A DNA stretch of 64,000 nt from Euglena gracilis (GCA_039621445.1 CP154956.1:82890474-82954473), one strand, 5' to 3'; counted from the stretch's first letter, positions 11,226 through 22,686 are shown. Notes: a model not told the origin generated them from the sequence alone. Made by a program: numbers and translations.

Positions 11226-11775
11226 CTGTGTGCAGAGCATTGTGTGTGCGTGTGTGCGTGTTGTGTGTGTGTGTGTGTGCATACGTGTGTGTATGTACGT
11301 ATGTGTGTGTGTGTGTGTGTTCAAAGGGAGGATGCTGGCATGATATACCTGCCCTCTCTGATCTGAGTTCCAAAAAAAGAGAGGGCAGAAACAGATTTTG
11401 AGGTTTGATTTGGTGACATATCATTAATTATTGCATCGCAATGCGTTCAAGTTGAAAAATGACCCAAGACTCAAGAAAAAAAGTTTTTCAGTCAAGCTGT
11501 TTCCCAACAAGCACCGGCAGACTTCTTTTTAATAACCCCCACCGGGGGCAGGGGGTTCCCCCCACCTGGCCTGGCATGGGACCCCCCGGGGGGGGGACCC
11601 CCAAAAATCAGGACGTCTAGGGGTATCTCCCCCCAAAAAACGGATCTTCGCGCCGAAACCCATACCAGGTCTCTGGCCCAGGACCCCTCCCCTCGGGGGG
11701 TCTTCCAAATTGAGAAAAAACCTGACCCCCGGTCCTTATCAGTGTCGACATTTTCGAGATGCACAAACACAAACA

Positions 11776-11814
<39 letters not shown>

Positions 11815-14800
11815 TGAGGGGAAGGACGGACCGGTGGTGGAGTCGTAGTATATGTCGTGGCGTTTGGCGATGGCCGCCTCATCCTGGTCGTCAGCGCGGG
11901 TGGACAGCGCCCCGCCACACACCCGGCACCTGATGGGGGAGGCGATTGGGGCTCGGGGGGGGGGGGATTGATATTGCAGGCCTTTGGGTAAAATGCAGTA
12001 AAATTGTGGGAAATTCCCCAAATTGTGGAAATTGCAGAAAACTGAGGAAAATGTGGTAAATGGTTCATATCAGTTCCCCCAAGGGGTTACCTCACTGGCT
12101 TCAACGAGTTGCACCCACCCCTATGCTTCCCGGTCTGTCAAGGTGAAGAGAGACTCGACAGTGACAAATTCAGGGAAGTTGACAACCACACCATCGCTGC
12201 CGACACCCAGGGACCAGTCAGTCACTCTTCAAAAAACCAGTCCCCCATTTCCCCCTGGGGGGGGGGGTCGGTCATTTTGGCCACTCGGGCCAAAATGGCT
12301 CAAAATCAATGGATATTGCCACAAACACTAAATGGGTGCTTTTGGATGTTTAGTCTGATAAAGGTGTGCACTTTTTAGATCCTTCCATTCCGTTCCTCCG
12401 GCTGCTTTGCCCCGTTGGAAAGCCCACTGAGACGCCTCCCTACGAAGTGGTCACCCTAGCACATACCAGCTGGCGCGTCAAGCAACGAACTCCCCAGGAA
12501 CATGTCGGAGGGACAAGGGCGTTGCTTAAGGACCCCCCGGGGGGGGGGATGGAAAATATGGCTGGCTGGAAAAAGGTTGCTGGTCCGACCCGGCATCGAA
12601 CCAGGAGCCAAAAAAAAACCTCGAAATTGCAACCCCCCCAAATGACACAGTTAGCAAGAAAATTGTTTTTTTGACCCAAAATTTGCCCTGGCCAGCCCAA
12701 AACCGACCCATTTTGCCCATTATTTGCCCCTTTTTGTACCCTGAAAGCGAAGAATCCGTTGCCGTTCAGTCGCCCTTTGGGCAAACTAAACCGCAAAATA
12801 AACAAAAAAAAACAAAAAAAAACTCGTCAACGTGGGGAGGAGGGGGGGGCCCAGGCAGGAAAAAGGCTGCTGGTTGGCTGGACCCCCATAGGGGGATGGG
12901 GTCAAACTTTCTTAGGCGACGCCCTGGCAGGGACCGATCGCCCCTTGGTGTTGACAACCCGAGTCTAGAGGTCCCATTGGAGGTGAAAGAAGGTATCTTC
13001 CCACACAGAAGCATTAAGAAAAAAAAAAGAATCGACACCAAGAGACCAAGGTAGCCAGGTGGACCACTTCCACTCGGCAAGTCAGTTCTGCCGACCCCCC
13101 CCCCCAAAGCACTCCGCCCCCCCCCCCCTTGAGAATCAACCAATGAACACCAGATATCAAAAGCCTCAGAGGGCTGGGTTGTGAAATTAAAACTTTCGAA
13201 GCAATACAGCGTCGTTTTCTCCCCATAAATTTCACAATCATTATGACTACATTCCATAAACTTCACACAAAATTTGAGTTCAATCAACTTTATTCATCAG
13301 GCCATTTGGATTTTCAACGTCGAAGATTAAAGTTGAATTTTGGACAGATGCCCGAACTTTCCCTCAAGAGTATTTCGAGTGTGGAGCTTTCATTAAAGTG
13401 GGGGGGAGGTACATAAAAATACATAAATTGGCGAAATGCCAACGACAATCTTTCTTTGGCGCAGTGAGGAGGGGGTTAATTGCATCTCTCTTTACAAGAA
13501 ATTAGGGGAGTCGTATTACGTGGTGAGATCAAAGAAAAGGCAATGTATTCAGCAGGAAGCTCGGCACACACTGGTCGCCCGCAGGTTTCAACGCTTCGAT
13601 GGCAGTATGGTTGGGATGGTTTTTGCCAGAGACTTTCCTCCGCTGTGACAGAAAGAAAGCTGCTCACCTCACCAAAATTGTTTCTGGGGGGGGACATTAT
13701 TTCATTTTGTTTCCATTTCTCACCTTGTACCCATTCGTCTCCTTGAACTGGAGACGTTTTGTCCAAGCAGCACACACGTGTGCTGCTTTCTTGCGGATGG
13801 AGTTTGGGAGCAGGCATCCGCTCCATGACCTGGGGGGCTGCGGTTTCAGTTGCTTGCAACTCTGGCTGGAAAGCACCCTGTCTAGTGGTTTTGATTTTTT
13901 TTTTGCCCAGTCCTTCTTCAGAAGAATCACTCTGTCTGGGAAAAGAACCCGAAAAATACCTCACCAGCTGGGATTGCTGTAACGTATCCCTTCGAAGATT
14001 CACAAGCCAAATTAAGACCAGTTGCAGTTAAAGCCCACCATCCCACTAACTGAATTTGGCTGCCCCCTCCCGGGAGGGGACCTCACATCACTACTGGCGG
14101 GGCCAGGCGCCATCCCTGGGGAGGGTTGTTGGCACACAGCCGCCGCCCCATAATACGCTCCTTGGCGGTCTCCCGGGGCAGAAGGATTGATCACAGCCTT
14201 CGGCTCTGGGCGGCCATGAAAGAAAAACAAAATGAAGGAGAGGATGAAGTCGACGAACCGGAGGGGGGGGGGGGTAATACCAGGGGGCAGGGGGGCGCGA
14301 CACGAACTCTCGAAAACCGCGACACAAAAAAAATACAAAAAAAACCTGAAAATTTGCCGAAATCCAAAAAATAGCAAAACAACAACACTAATAATGTTTG
14401 CTCCTCCCGGTTAATACCCCTGGATAGAGAGGTGCAACCCCTGGGGTGGAACGCCTGCCTTGCCATGGGTCTGATCAAGTCAAAAATGGGGTTCTTCAGG
14501 CCATCCGGTGCTTTCGGGGCGGGGTTGTGTTTGGCCAGGTACCCTTTGCTGTATCCCACCACCCCCACCTATCCACCCCCCGGAGGAGGGGGTTGCCTTA
14601 GAGTGCATCCCAGGCAGCCTCCCCCGGGAAGGGGTCAGCCACACCATAAAAAGCAGCTGGATCAGGGGATCAATTCCTTCAACAATATGGGAGAAAAACG
14701 ACAGGCATTGCACCCTTGATGCGAAAAGGCTATGGCGTTTTAGAGGTGAAGGACGAACAAAAAAATCCCCTCCTCTGAGGATGAAAACTGACTCCTATTG

Positions 14801-17800
14801 GACAAATTCGTCTCATGGGGGAGGTAATCTCTCAATCTATGTGTGTCACAAAAGCTTCAACTCTCTTCTTTGTGAAAAATAAACATTTAATTTAGCCTTT
14901 AATAAAGCCTGGAGAAAACATATATTTTTCCTGTGATATAACGTCTTTTACGGTTGCTGTTTTCTTGCCCCTTCCATTCAATGCAACAAAAGAAAAAAAG
15001 AATGTGAAGACCTTAACGTTGAGTAGAGGTTGTCTTTAGGACCCAGGGAGGGGGGTCCGGACCCACCCACCCCTGGAGGGGGGCTGGGGAGAGCTCGGGG
15101 GGTCCCATGTTCAGGTCCAAAAAGTTTGGCGCTTCCAAGCTGAAAACATTGGAAATCCCCGCCTCTGGTGGGGTACCCACTCGCCCCAGCCCCCACCACC
15201 TTCGGGGAGGGCGGGGGGGGGCTCGGCCAGGACCCCGGGTCAGCAAACGGGGGGGAAAAAACTGAACCTGATCATGATGGCAAATCTCCTCAGTTGCTTG
15301 GAGACCCTTGAGGCAGATGTGATGGGGGCACCCACCTCCTCCCGCTTTCTGGACATTGTCGCCTGACAGGACCAGGGACCCTGACAGTTTGTTGGGCAGT
15401 TTTCAGGGGGGGGGGGGGAGGTCAGGAGCAACGATAAACCGGAGTCTGGAGTCCACCACAAATGCCACAGGGATATCCGCTCCTTCCAGGGCTTCCCAGA
15501 TCTTTTGGGCCTGCGGAGTCAAAACAGGCGCGGGAACGAGGTGCTCTTTCCTGGGGGGTCAGGAGTAGTTCATCCCGGCTGTATGGATTTTGTGAGTGGT
15601 AGAAACAGGCGTCCTTTTACCTCCCGCAGGAGGTTGCCTTCTGCTTACAAGGGGGGGGGGATTGCGGCTGAAAAGAAATTTGGCTGAGTAAAAATTGAGG
15701 CTGGAAAAAATTGGAGGTTTCGGGAAATAGGAGGGAAAAAAATACTTGACCATTCAACAAAAGAACAAAGAAATATCTAGAGTGCTTCCTAAAAAAAATT
15801 ACAAATTTGGAAATTCTGGAGGTCTCGGCAAAAATACAGAAAACTCGAAAAATATCCAAATATCGAAAAATATGGAAACTTGGATGAACTCTGTTCATTG
15901 AGCTTTGTCCCTCCCACGCTTTTGGCCCCTTTTGGTTTCTTTTGACCCATTTTTGACCATTTTTTTGCCCACTTTTGGTAATTTTAGGGTACGGGGTCCT
16001 GCCAGGCGGAATTTAATCAACCCCAGGAGGAGGGGGGTCTCGGGGTGCCTGGAGTGAGAAAATACCGGCCTCGTCTTGAAAATCAGCCTGGTGCCTGCCT
16101 GCAGCAAGCACAGAGGAGGTTCACTTTTTCAGAATTGGCTTGAAAATGGGCACTCCGGGACATCGCAGCCAGGGTGTGCAGCCGGGGCTCAGCACCTCCA
16201 GGCCTGAAAAAAAAACATTCCTTAAATCCCCAGGGAGGACTTTCGACAGCCGTACGTTGCTTTGCCAGCGGTGTGCCAATGGTTCGGATCCCGATCCTGC
16301 CCAACAGAAGCTCCACATTTGAGCGCAACGGCGAGGGAACGGGGGTGTGCACCGAGTGGAGGATTAGGTACGATTGGCCGAAATTAGGCCAAAGATATAA
16401 GGCCTTCCTGACCTTATCCAAGGAAAAGCCTGACACCCCGCCCCCCCGAACACACCAATTGGTTCGACTGCTTGGTTCCCTTTTTTCGTCAAATTGCTTG
16501 TTCAGTCGATTATTCTCGACTGAAAATTTCAGCACAAATACTGAAAATAGTGTGGGACATTCAGAGACCATCCATTGTTCCGAAAAGTTGCCCTGAATCC
16601 GCCGCCAAACAGTTTGCACCTCCCTTGCGACAGGTTAGAAGGGGGGGCGGGGGGGGGGACAGGATGGCCAACCTGGACAAGGCTGCGAGGGAATCCGTCC
16701 AACAGCCAACCCCGGCGACAGCGACGGGCGCGGACGGGGCACCTCGGACGCCGCACGGAGGACTGCGAGGGAGCGCTGCTTGGCCCTCCATCAAGGAGTC
16801 GGGCAGCGCTCCCTTTGCCCTTCCCCTCGCCCCTCTCCTCCTTCCCAATGGTAGGGTCGGGGAGGCGAGGTGTGCCCAGGGCAGTCCGAGAAGGCAGTGG
16901 GGGGGGTCCACCACCCACCCACCACCTGTGGGGTTTCGAGTGGTCCTGTTCAGCCCTGTGACTGTACCAACACATGCTGGAAAGAACAGTGTTGGGAGGG
17001 GGGGGGCGTGGAAAACGTTGGAACAGAAAGAACACAAAAACACCACACATACCATGCATAGGATCAAACAACACAATGTGTTACAATGTACTTCAAAGGA
17101 AAAAGCCAGATAATGTTCTGGAAATTTGGCATTTACACTGGGTGTGTGTCAACGACACGCTGTGCTTTGGACAGCAGGGAGTGGGGAGGGGCAAGGAATG
17201 TTGATCACAGACCAGGGGGCGGGTTCAAAAAACAGCCTATGTTTGTTTCTGACCGGGGGGGGGGGGTCGACAAGGGGGGAGAGCAGGGCTGTACGGGAAG
17301 GCCTGGTGGCAGGGGGTGGTCGGAGGCCCCCAAGAGCCCCACCCACCAGGATGGGGAGGAGGGGAGGGTTGGCCCCTGCGGACCTGAAACTGGCAAACGG
17401 ATGACAACAGTTGGGGGTAGACATCCATGCTGGGCTGTTTTCGGCCCCTGTTTAGCCAATTCGATCACTTTGGCTTCACTTTTCACCACTTTGTTGGCCA
17501 CCTTTGGTCACTTTTGGCATTTTTGGTCATTTTTGGCAATTTTTGGCCAAATTACAGGTGAATTGAATGAATGAAACAAATGGAGGGAGTACACATTCGT
17601 GACATCCGAGTCCTTTGACACCCGTCGCTGGATGGCCCCCGCTGGTCTTCAAAGTCTCCAAGATCATCGGGATGGTGATGTCGTCCGGCACCAGCTCCCC
17701 CCGGTCGATGAACGCCTTCGCCCGCTTCCCCACTCCTGAAACCCTCCTCGGGACCCCCCGCAACATACACGCTCCCCCCCCACCAAAAAAACGCACACAC

Positions 17801-19792
17801 ACCAAACACACACACACACACACACACAGCGTGTTGCAAATTGTGGAAACTCTGCTCTGACGGTGGTGAGCTCCCTGAATCAAACACCACAAATAGCCAG
17901 GGCCAGAAAACCTTTTTATCAACCCCTGGGAAGAGTCCTGCCCATAACAGGCCTCCCTCTCCTGGGAAAAGAGGTTGGTTTTTATGTTCTTGGCACAATT
18001 TTCAGGCCAAAAATCTACCTCTTGGGAAATGCCTTCTCATTCCCATGTCTCATCACAACACCACCACGGAGATGGTGGTTCGATTGGTGGCTGAAAAATT
18101 GGACGAAATTCTCAAAATGGACTGGAATTATTTTTGGATGGTTTTCGCCCGCGATTTCGTCCAGACCAATTCCATCAATACCTGGCCATGCCTCCTGGGA
18201 ACAGCAGATGTGCGGCCCCCAGAAGGAGCAACCCACGTCAAGGAGCGCTTCGCCAGGGCGGTGCCCTTGGAGATGTGGGTGCGGAAGATGGCGCCGGACT
18301 CGATGTGCTCCATGCTGGGGAAGTGCTGCTTGATGAGGTTGCCCTGCGTCCCCTTCCCGCTGCCGTTGGGGCCGAAGATGAGGATGTTCGTGGTCGCTGA
18401 AGGGGGGGGGAGGGCGGCACAGGTGGCGTGGGGCGGGGGGGGGGGGGTAAGGCAGCCACCCGCCATCCACACCTACCCCCCCCCCGCGGGAAACTGTCAC
18501 CTGACAGGTTGGCTGGTACCGGGGACCCTGACAGTCCCCAGGCGGGATCCTGATAGGCTCTCGGGCATGACAGTTTCCCGGGGGGGGGGGGGCTCGGGTA
18601 TCTGGGATCCCGTTAGGCCCTGGGGGGAGCAAATCAGCACAAATGCAGAACTGCTCATCAGGGGGGGGGGAGTGAAAAAATGCCAACTATCTGTCCGTCC
18701 TCTCCCCTCCCCCTCCCGTGTCAGACGTTGCTACCCGCGTCTGGCAAATCAAGGGGGAGGCTTTGGAGAGAACTTTGACAGCACAATAAGTCGCCAGGGA
18801 GAGAAATATGTGACAGCTCACAGCTCCCTACCCCCCCCCCCCCGGGAAACTGTCACATGACAGGTTGGCCAGTACCGGGGACCCTGATAGTTTCCCAGGC
18901 GGGACCCTGACAGGTTCTCGGGCATGACAGTTTCCCGGGGGGGGGGGGCAACCTCTCTGGCCCCAGGAAGCTGTCAACTGACACGGCAGCCAGTGCCAGG
19001 GGCCTTGACAGCTTCCTATGGCGACACTACCAGGCTTGTGCAAGCCAGGAACCCTGAAGGCAGGTTGGACTTGTCTGTACACGCCATCCAGACAACATTT
19101 GGTGTGCTGCTAACTCTTGCATACCCCAACATCTTTGCCGGGGGAGGGAAACGGGCAACGTTGAGAAGGAAAGAAAAACAATCCATGGTCCAGAACCAAT
19201 TGTTCTCCAACGAGTGAAACCATTCACAGGGCCGTTTGGTGTTGGAATGCGACGGATAGAATTGCAAAAGAACAAAGCACAAGAACAACAAAAAACAGAG
19301 AGGTGCATAAATGGCAGAGCATAAATGGCAGAGGCACTATCCAATCAACATGTGGACCAGAGTAATTTTTGGCAGCCTTGTGCACGTGTTTGCCTGTTGA
19401 AAAAAGTAGCGTGCACCCCTCATCACTGCAAGCACAAACCCCTTTTGGGGGGGAACCAGAGGACATCCGGCAAGGATCAGGCAACTGAAATAGACTGACT
19501 GAATAATAATAATAATAGAATAAAACTGAAATAGAATGACTTTTCCATCAACGCATATCTGTGTAGATTGTTTTGTTTGTACGAAAACACGCAAACACGT
19601 GCAATGGGATGGATGCAATGGATGGATGAACCAAGGGAAGCTCGGAAATAACACACGGGACTCCATCCGACGGAGGGCTGCGTGCATAAACGCGACGGGG
19701 TCCTCGGGCTTGCTGTCCAGCAGCTCGCAGATGAGCTTGTCCATGAGCTGGGGCACCCCCGTCCTTGCGAGGTAGTCGACCTCCCCAGACAT
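11098..19792 (-). CDS. AK: Adenylate kinase with RIIa/Dpy-30-type docking domain (9 exons)
   Basis: Catalyses ATP + AMP = 2 ADP. Exons (minus strand order): 19792-19657, 18396-18250, 17726-17634, 16713-16673, 15510-15452, 14188-14122, 13621-13572, 11929-11832, 11225-11098. They total 819 bp, an exact 272-residue frame plus TGA. Residues ~5-45 form a docking-type helix pair (YLARTGVPQLMDKL..); P-loop GPNGSGKGT at 54-62; DGFPR at 131-135; ILLPRETAKERIMGRRLC at 160-177; HPN loop and CRVCGG around 183-204, where Cys177, 199 and 202 may build a metal site in the LID; RADDQDE and C-terminal YYFKELAG. Docking domains of this type anchor proteins on AKAP-like partners such as flagellar radial spokes, and related kinases are known in flagellated protists, so a flagellar location is likely but inferred. 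Introns 1, 4, 7 and 8 are GT..AG. Introns 2, 3, 5 and 6 are nonconventional and give conserved sequence only under the +4/-8 rule. The start has an AG five bases upstream. Confidence 0.93.
11518..11724 (+). mobile_element. Family A element in adenylate kinase intron 8
   Basis: Ends CAGACTTCTTTTTAATAACC and ATTGAGAAAAAACCTG, with core TTCGCGCCGAAACCCATACC. Flanks AGCACCGG and ACCCCCGG agree at 6 of 8 positions. 207 bp, nested within the conventional intron between exons 8 and 9. Confidence 0.65.
11774..11814. repeat. (GT)n microsatellite
   Basis: About twenty GT units directly beside the donor side of adenylate kinase exon 8. A second GT-rich tract lies at 11,240-11,320 beside exon 9. On the transcribed strand these are CA repeats in intron 8. 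Confidence 0.9.
11832..11929 (-). CDS. AK: Adenylate kinase exon 8
   Basis: Acceptor CCCCCATCAG, donor CCACCG/GTCCGT. Encodes CRVCGGALSTRADDQDEAAI then AKRHDIYYDSTT. The Arg-x-Asp-Asp and IYYD motifs are typical of the post-LID segment. Confidence 0.93.
12515..12926 (+). mobile_element. Family B inverted-repeat element in AK intron 7
   Basis: Ends AAGGGCGTTGCTTAAG and CTTAGGCGACGCCCTG, flanked by GGAGGGAC and GCAGGGAC (7 of 8 identical). The interior (GGAAAAAGGCTGCTGGTTGG, 'GCCCTTTGGGC') matches the copy at 35,379. Length 412 bp. Confidence 0.65.
13572..13621 (-). CDS. AK: Adenylate kinase exon 7
   Basis: Encodes NHPNHTAIEALKPAGDQ, the LID loop between RRLC and CRVCGG. Its left boundary is set by a nonconventional intron (CTG at -8); its donor is conventional (GACCA/GTGTGT). 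Confidence 0.92.
13622..14121 (-). other. Adenylate kinase intron 6, nonconventional
   Basis: Starts CCCCAGGGATGG (CAG at +4..+6) and ends GTCTCTGGCAAA (CTG at -8..-6). The flanks pair over about seven positions counting G-U. No GT..AG choice restores the family sequence RRLCANNPNHPN; this cut does. Confidence 0.88.
14122..14188 (-). CDS. AK: Adenylate kinase exon 6
   Basis: Encodes (E)ILLPRETAKERIMGRRLC and ANNP. The upstream AG at 14,206 would force a frameshift (TGA), whereas the +4/-8 rule gives VVEILLPRETAK without any break. Confidence 0.92.
14189..15451 (-). other. Adenylate kinase intron 5, nonconventional
   Basis: Starts CTCCAGACTCCGG (CAG +4..+6) and ends CCGAAGGCTGTGATC (CTG -8..-6). 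In-register pairing extends over most of the next seven bases. It contains a family A-like remnant at about 15,013-15,245. Confidence 0.88.
15452..15510 (-). CDS. AK: Adenylate kinase exon 5
   Basis: Conventional acceptor TGACTCCGCAG. Encodes AQKIWEALEGADIPVAFVV, aligned residue for residue with the helix after DGFPRSLVQ in related kinases. Confidence 0.92.
16673..16713 (-). CDS. AK: Adenylate kinase exon 4
   Basis: A 41-bp exon encoding (R)GWLLDGFPRSLVQ, the AMP-binding/CORE motif. Donor GTCCAG/GTTGGC is conventional; the left edge is nonconventional. Confidence 0.93.
16714..17633 (-). other. Adenylate kinase intron 3, nonconventional, 10-bp end helix
   Basis: Starts ATCCAGCGACGGGTG and ends CGCCCGTCGCTGTCGCC. 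CAGCGACGGG is perfectly complementary to CCCGTCGCTG, placing CAG at +4 and CTG at -8. Joining gives TSGGRGWLLDGFPR. Confidence 0.92.
17634..17726 (-). CDS. AK: Adenylate kinase exon 3
   Basis: Encodes (K)RAKAFIDRGELVPDDITI then PMILETLKTSGG, the NMP-binding region. Both borders are nonconventional. Confidence 0.92.
17727..18249 (-). other. Adenylate kinase intron 2, nonconventional with near-perfect TSD
   Basis: Flanked by GGCGAAGC and GGGGAAGC (7 of 8 identical). End regions GCTCCT and AGGAGT pair in the same +4/-8 register (one G-U). The cut gives GTALAKRAKAFIDRG; any GT..AG choice shifts the frame. Confidence 0.85.
18250..18396 (-). CDS. AK: Adenylate kinase exon 2 (P-loop)
   Basis: Conventional acceptor CCCCCCCTTCAG. 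Encodes TTNILIFGPNGSGKGTQG and HIESGAIFRTHISKGTALA. The P-loop Lys and the AMP-binding SGAIFR are intact. Confidence 0.95.
18475..19030. repeat. Family M, three short inverted-repeat elements in AK intron 1
   Basis: Copies at about 18,475-18,590, 18,828-18,950 and 18,955-19,025. The first two begin CGGGAAACTGTCA and end TGACAGTTTCCCG, with internal TGACAGGTTGGC and ACCGGGGACCCTGA. The third has GGAAGCTGTCA and TGACAGCTTCC ends. A related fragment lies at 15,355-15,400. Confidence 0.7.
19657..19792 (-). CDS. AK: Adenylate kinase exon 1 (docking domain)
   Basis: ATG then SGEVDYLARTGVPQLMDKL and ICELLDSKPEDPVAFM, a RIIa/Dpy-30-like dimerisation and docking helix pair. Donor TCCC/GTGTGT is conventional. 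Confidence 0.93.
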
Positions 19793-19830
19793 GGCAACTG
19801 CGGCATGCAAGAAGAGCAGAACCAAGATGA
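19793..19830 (-). promoter_or_regulatory. Candidate spliced-leader acceptor of the AK gene
   Basis: TGCTCTTCTTGCATGCCGCAG lies so that AG falls five bases before the ATG (TTGCC ATG). It could be a trans-splice acceptor giving a very short 5' UTR, or the acceptor of a 5' UTR intron. Confidence 0.5.
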
Positions 19831-20104
19831 GCAGCAATGTATGACATTGCATCTCTTTTTTTAAAAAAAAAACCATTCAGAACAAAAATTCCAGTCCATT
19901 TTTCAAATAAAATATTTTATTTTCAGTCCATTTATTTTTCAAAAAATACCCTTACTAAAATAAACTAAATTAAATTAAAACTACCAAAATGAAATTACTA
20001 AATGAAATTAAAAAATACGCCTGGCAATTATTTTTGCACATTAATTTACAAACACCATGACATGTGCTTCTGTCTATTAAAAGCAATCATTTTCAAATCA
20101 TCAT

Positions 20105-20530
20105 AACCCCCCCCCAATTAGAAGCCCCCCGGGGCTACTATTCGGTCACTCTGCGGAAAACCCGAGGGGGGGGGGGGCTTCTAATTGGGTACCCTTTATC
20201 TAAAGGAAAAACCTTCGGCCGGCGGGCGATCTGGGAATTGAACGGGGTCCAACTTTAAAAATTTGCAAGACGCATTTTTTCGAGTTTTGGGTGGATGTTT
20301 CAAGGATACCAGATATCAATTTTGTTCCCGATGTCGACCTGTTTCCGTGGAGATTTTTCGAGTTTTTCACCAACTTCCCGAAAAATTCTGGTCAGTTTTG
20401 TCGGCCGGCTTGGTCGGGGGGGGGGGGTGTTATTTGGATTTTTGGCGGGAAACCAGAGGGGGGGGGGGCTTCTATTTGGTGGGGGGGTTGTTATTTGGGG
20501 GGGGGGGCTTCTAATTGGGGGGGGTTAATT
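20105..20530. repeat. G-run repeats with GGCTTCTAATTGGG motif
   Basis: Repeated blocks of a long G run followed by CTTCTAATTGGG or CTTCTATTTGG. Related motifs recur at 22,370-22,400 and 38,145-38,212. Likely remnants of one dispersed family; no gene is seen from 19.8 to 23.4 kb apart from repeats. Confidence 0.5.
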
Positions 20531-21393
20531 GAAACAAATATCAGTGAAGAATATCACAGACTTCGTTCTTCTGACCATACACCTTCAAGCAGACACTTTT
20601 TACCCCCCCCCCCCAGTGGGAGACTGGTCACAACCACTTCCAAAATGATATTCCCTGATTGGCTGGCTGATTGATTCAAAAAAATCCCAAACTGGAGAAC
20701 ATCATTAGAAATATTGCACTGCCATGTATTGTGATAAAAATATTGATTAACTTGATAGGTAAACACATACAAAAACTGGGGCAAGGATGGGCTCCTGGAG
20801 TGTGTGTTTCAAAAGGATGCATACAATACTCAGTCAATAAACATTACTTACTGGGGGCATCACTTTTCACTTCAAAAACCAGCTTTCACGGTTAAAAACC
20901 AGGCATCCACTCTCCTTCAGGGAGTCGGCCGCTGTGGCAACCGGCTAAAATTGCACAAAATCAATGGTGTTTTTTTTTTGGCTCAAAGCAAAGATATCCC
21001 GGCTCCTTTTTGGTTCTGAGTGAGCAGCTCTCGGCGACTCCCTCCCCCATGTCCAACGCCCAGTAACCTCTGTCCTCCAACGTCGTTGGACATAGGGTTC
21101 TGACCAAAAGGTGTCCTCCAACTGGGGACGTCGGCGTTAGACAATGGGTCCAAAAAAAATAGGAGGGAACCTGGGAACACCCTTCAAAAGGTTAAATTCT
21201 TCCTTCCGGCGCATTGCGCCGAAAATTTTTGGCAATTTTGGTTAAAAAAAAATGCCCCAAAAAGTTTCCAAAATAGCATTTTGTCCGATTTTGGCTGATT
21301 TCGGGTGGCCAAATCCTTCGGCCGCAATAAAAAAGGTAATTCTGCACAAATATGGTATGAAAATGTGCCGCACATTGTCTTGTGGTGCAGCCA

Positions 21394-21752
21394 TACATTC
21401 ACTTAATGAACCGTCTAGGTAATTTACGTCCGCCGTGCCGGCGGACGCAGATTTGCTCGTGACCACCCGAGGGTGGACTTTATCCTGGCCTAAACCCACC
21501 CACTCTCTGTCTTCGAAAACCCACCCAGCCTCCACCCCCCCCCCCCCCAGGGTTCAACACACCCACCCACCCAAAACCCACCCAAAATCAGCCGAATACC
21601 CTTCGGCCTTGAAGAATTTTTCCATCCCAGACAGGCCGGGCCAAAGACTGATCCATGGTGCACCCCTGGGGGGGGTCCAGCAAGGCCAACCCACCCACCC
21701 ACTCACGAAACCCCCTCGGGGGGGGGGTCACGCGGGTGTTAAATGAATCGAC
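21394..21752 (-). mobile_element. Family D element, diverged copy
   Basis: Ends ATTCACTTAATGAACC and GGGTGTTAAATGAATC, with an interior of CACCCACCC blocks as in the copies at 27,755 and 56,452. A clear TSD was not found. A GC-rich insert at 21,412-21,465 is extra relative to the other copies. Confidence 0.55.
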
Positions 21753-22686
21753 GGTTGCAATTATCTCCAACTTCTTCATCAAAAAGAAAAAGGTGAAATA
21801 ATAACAAAAATATCACAAGCATAAAAAGCCTAACTTTGCTCTTCTCCGCAAATTGGGCTGCGTGCAATCGTCACGTGATCTATCATAGCGCCCCTTTCAT
21901 TGGACACCCGGAGATGGAGATGGCTCAACTTTGTGAACACAAATTCATGTAGACACCTTAGCATACAGGAAAAGGAAAAGAAGTTTCATCCGCCATTATG
22001 AAAGTTGCATCATCAACTTCTGGAGAACGGGCATGAAACTGGACACTGTGCAGAGAAATAACCAAATGTGACTTATATGGTAAAAGAGGTTTATGATCCT
22101 TGCGAATCATTCACTTGAATCCTGCTTGAGACACAAACATCCGGCAGCAGAAATGAAACGAAGCGGTCGTCGGGGGTGTGCCCAAAAAGGTGGAAAAGAC
22201 ACAATGGAAATCCAAAAGGAAATCCTTCAGTTTGCAATTACAGAACATGGGTGATCGACATCGACGCCACCACTCTCAAATTCCAGGGTTACTAAGGTCT
22301 CGTTTGGTTAATCGGTCGAAGGGGGGGGGGTTGCAGATGGGAGAAATAAAATTCTTGGTTAAAATACAACTCCTTAGGGGGCTTCTAATTGGGGGGGGGG
22401 ACCTTCCAACTGTTAAACAAGCCCGAGTATGTTTCTTGAAAGAAAGCCTGTCAAAATGGCTTTTACATCACATAAAAATGGCAAAAAAGTGAGTTTGGCG
22501 GAGTCACGAAGCCAACCAAATAAAAGGTATGGCCTTTTTGGATCGTTTCTTCACCAAGGGGGTAATAAATCATCCTTTGGCTGTTGGCCCAAGGGGGTTT
22601 ATGAGTTAAGGGTTTTTCTCGTGACTCTTTGGACAACACCGAGGGACAAATGCATGTGTGTCCCTGCACGCGCATGCTGGAGTCAT

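Noticed and set aside
14188-14205. AG at 14,206 as conventional acceptor for AK exon 6, with a one-base frameshift
   Set aside because: It needs a sequencing error or pseudogene. The +4/-8 nonconventional cut gives VVEILLPRETAK with no error and paired ends.
17549-18686. Minus-strand readthrough of AK exon 2 (SLTWVAPSGGRTSAV..) as a longer exon
   Set aside because: It loses the family sequence between GTALA and AKAFIDRG and codon bias drops; it is intron.
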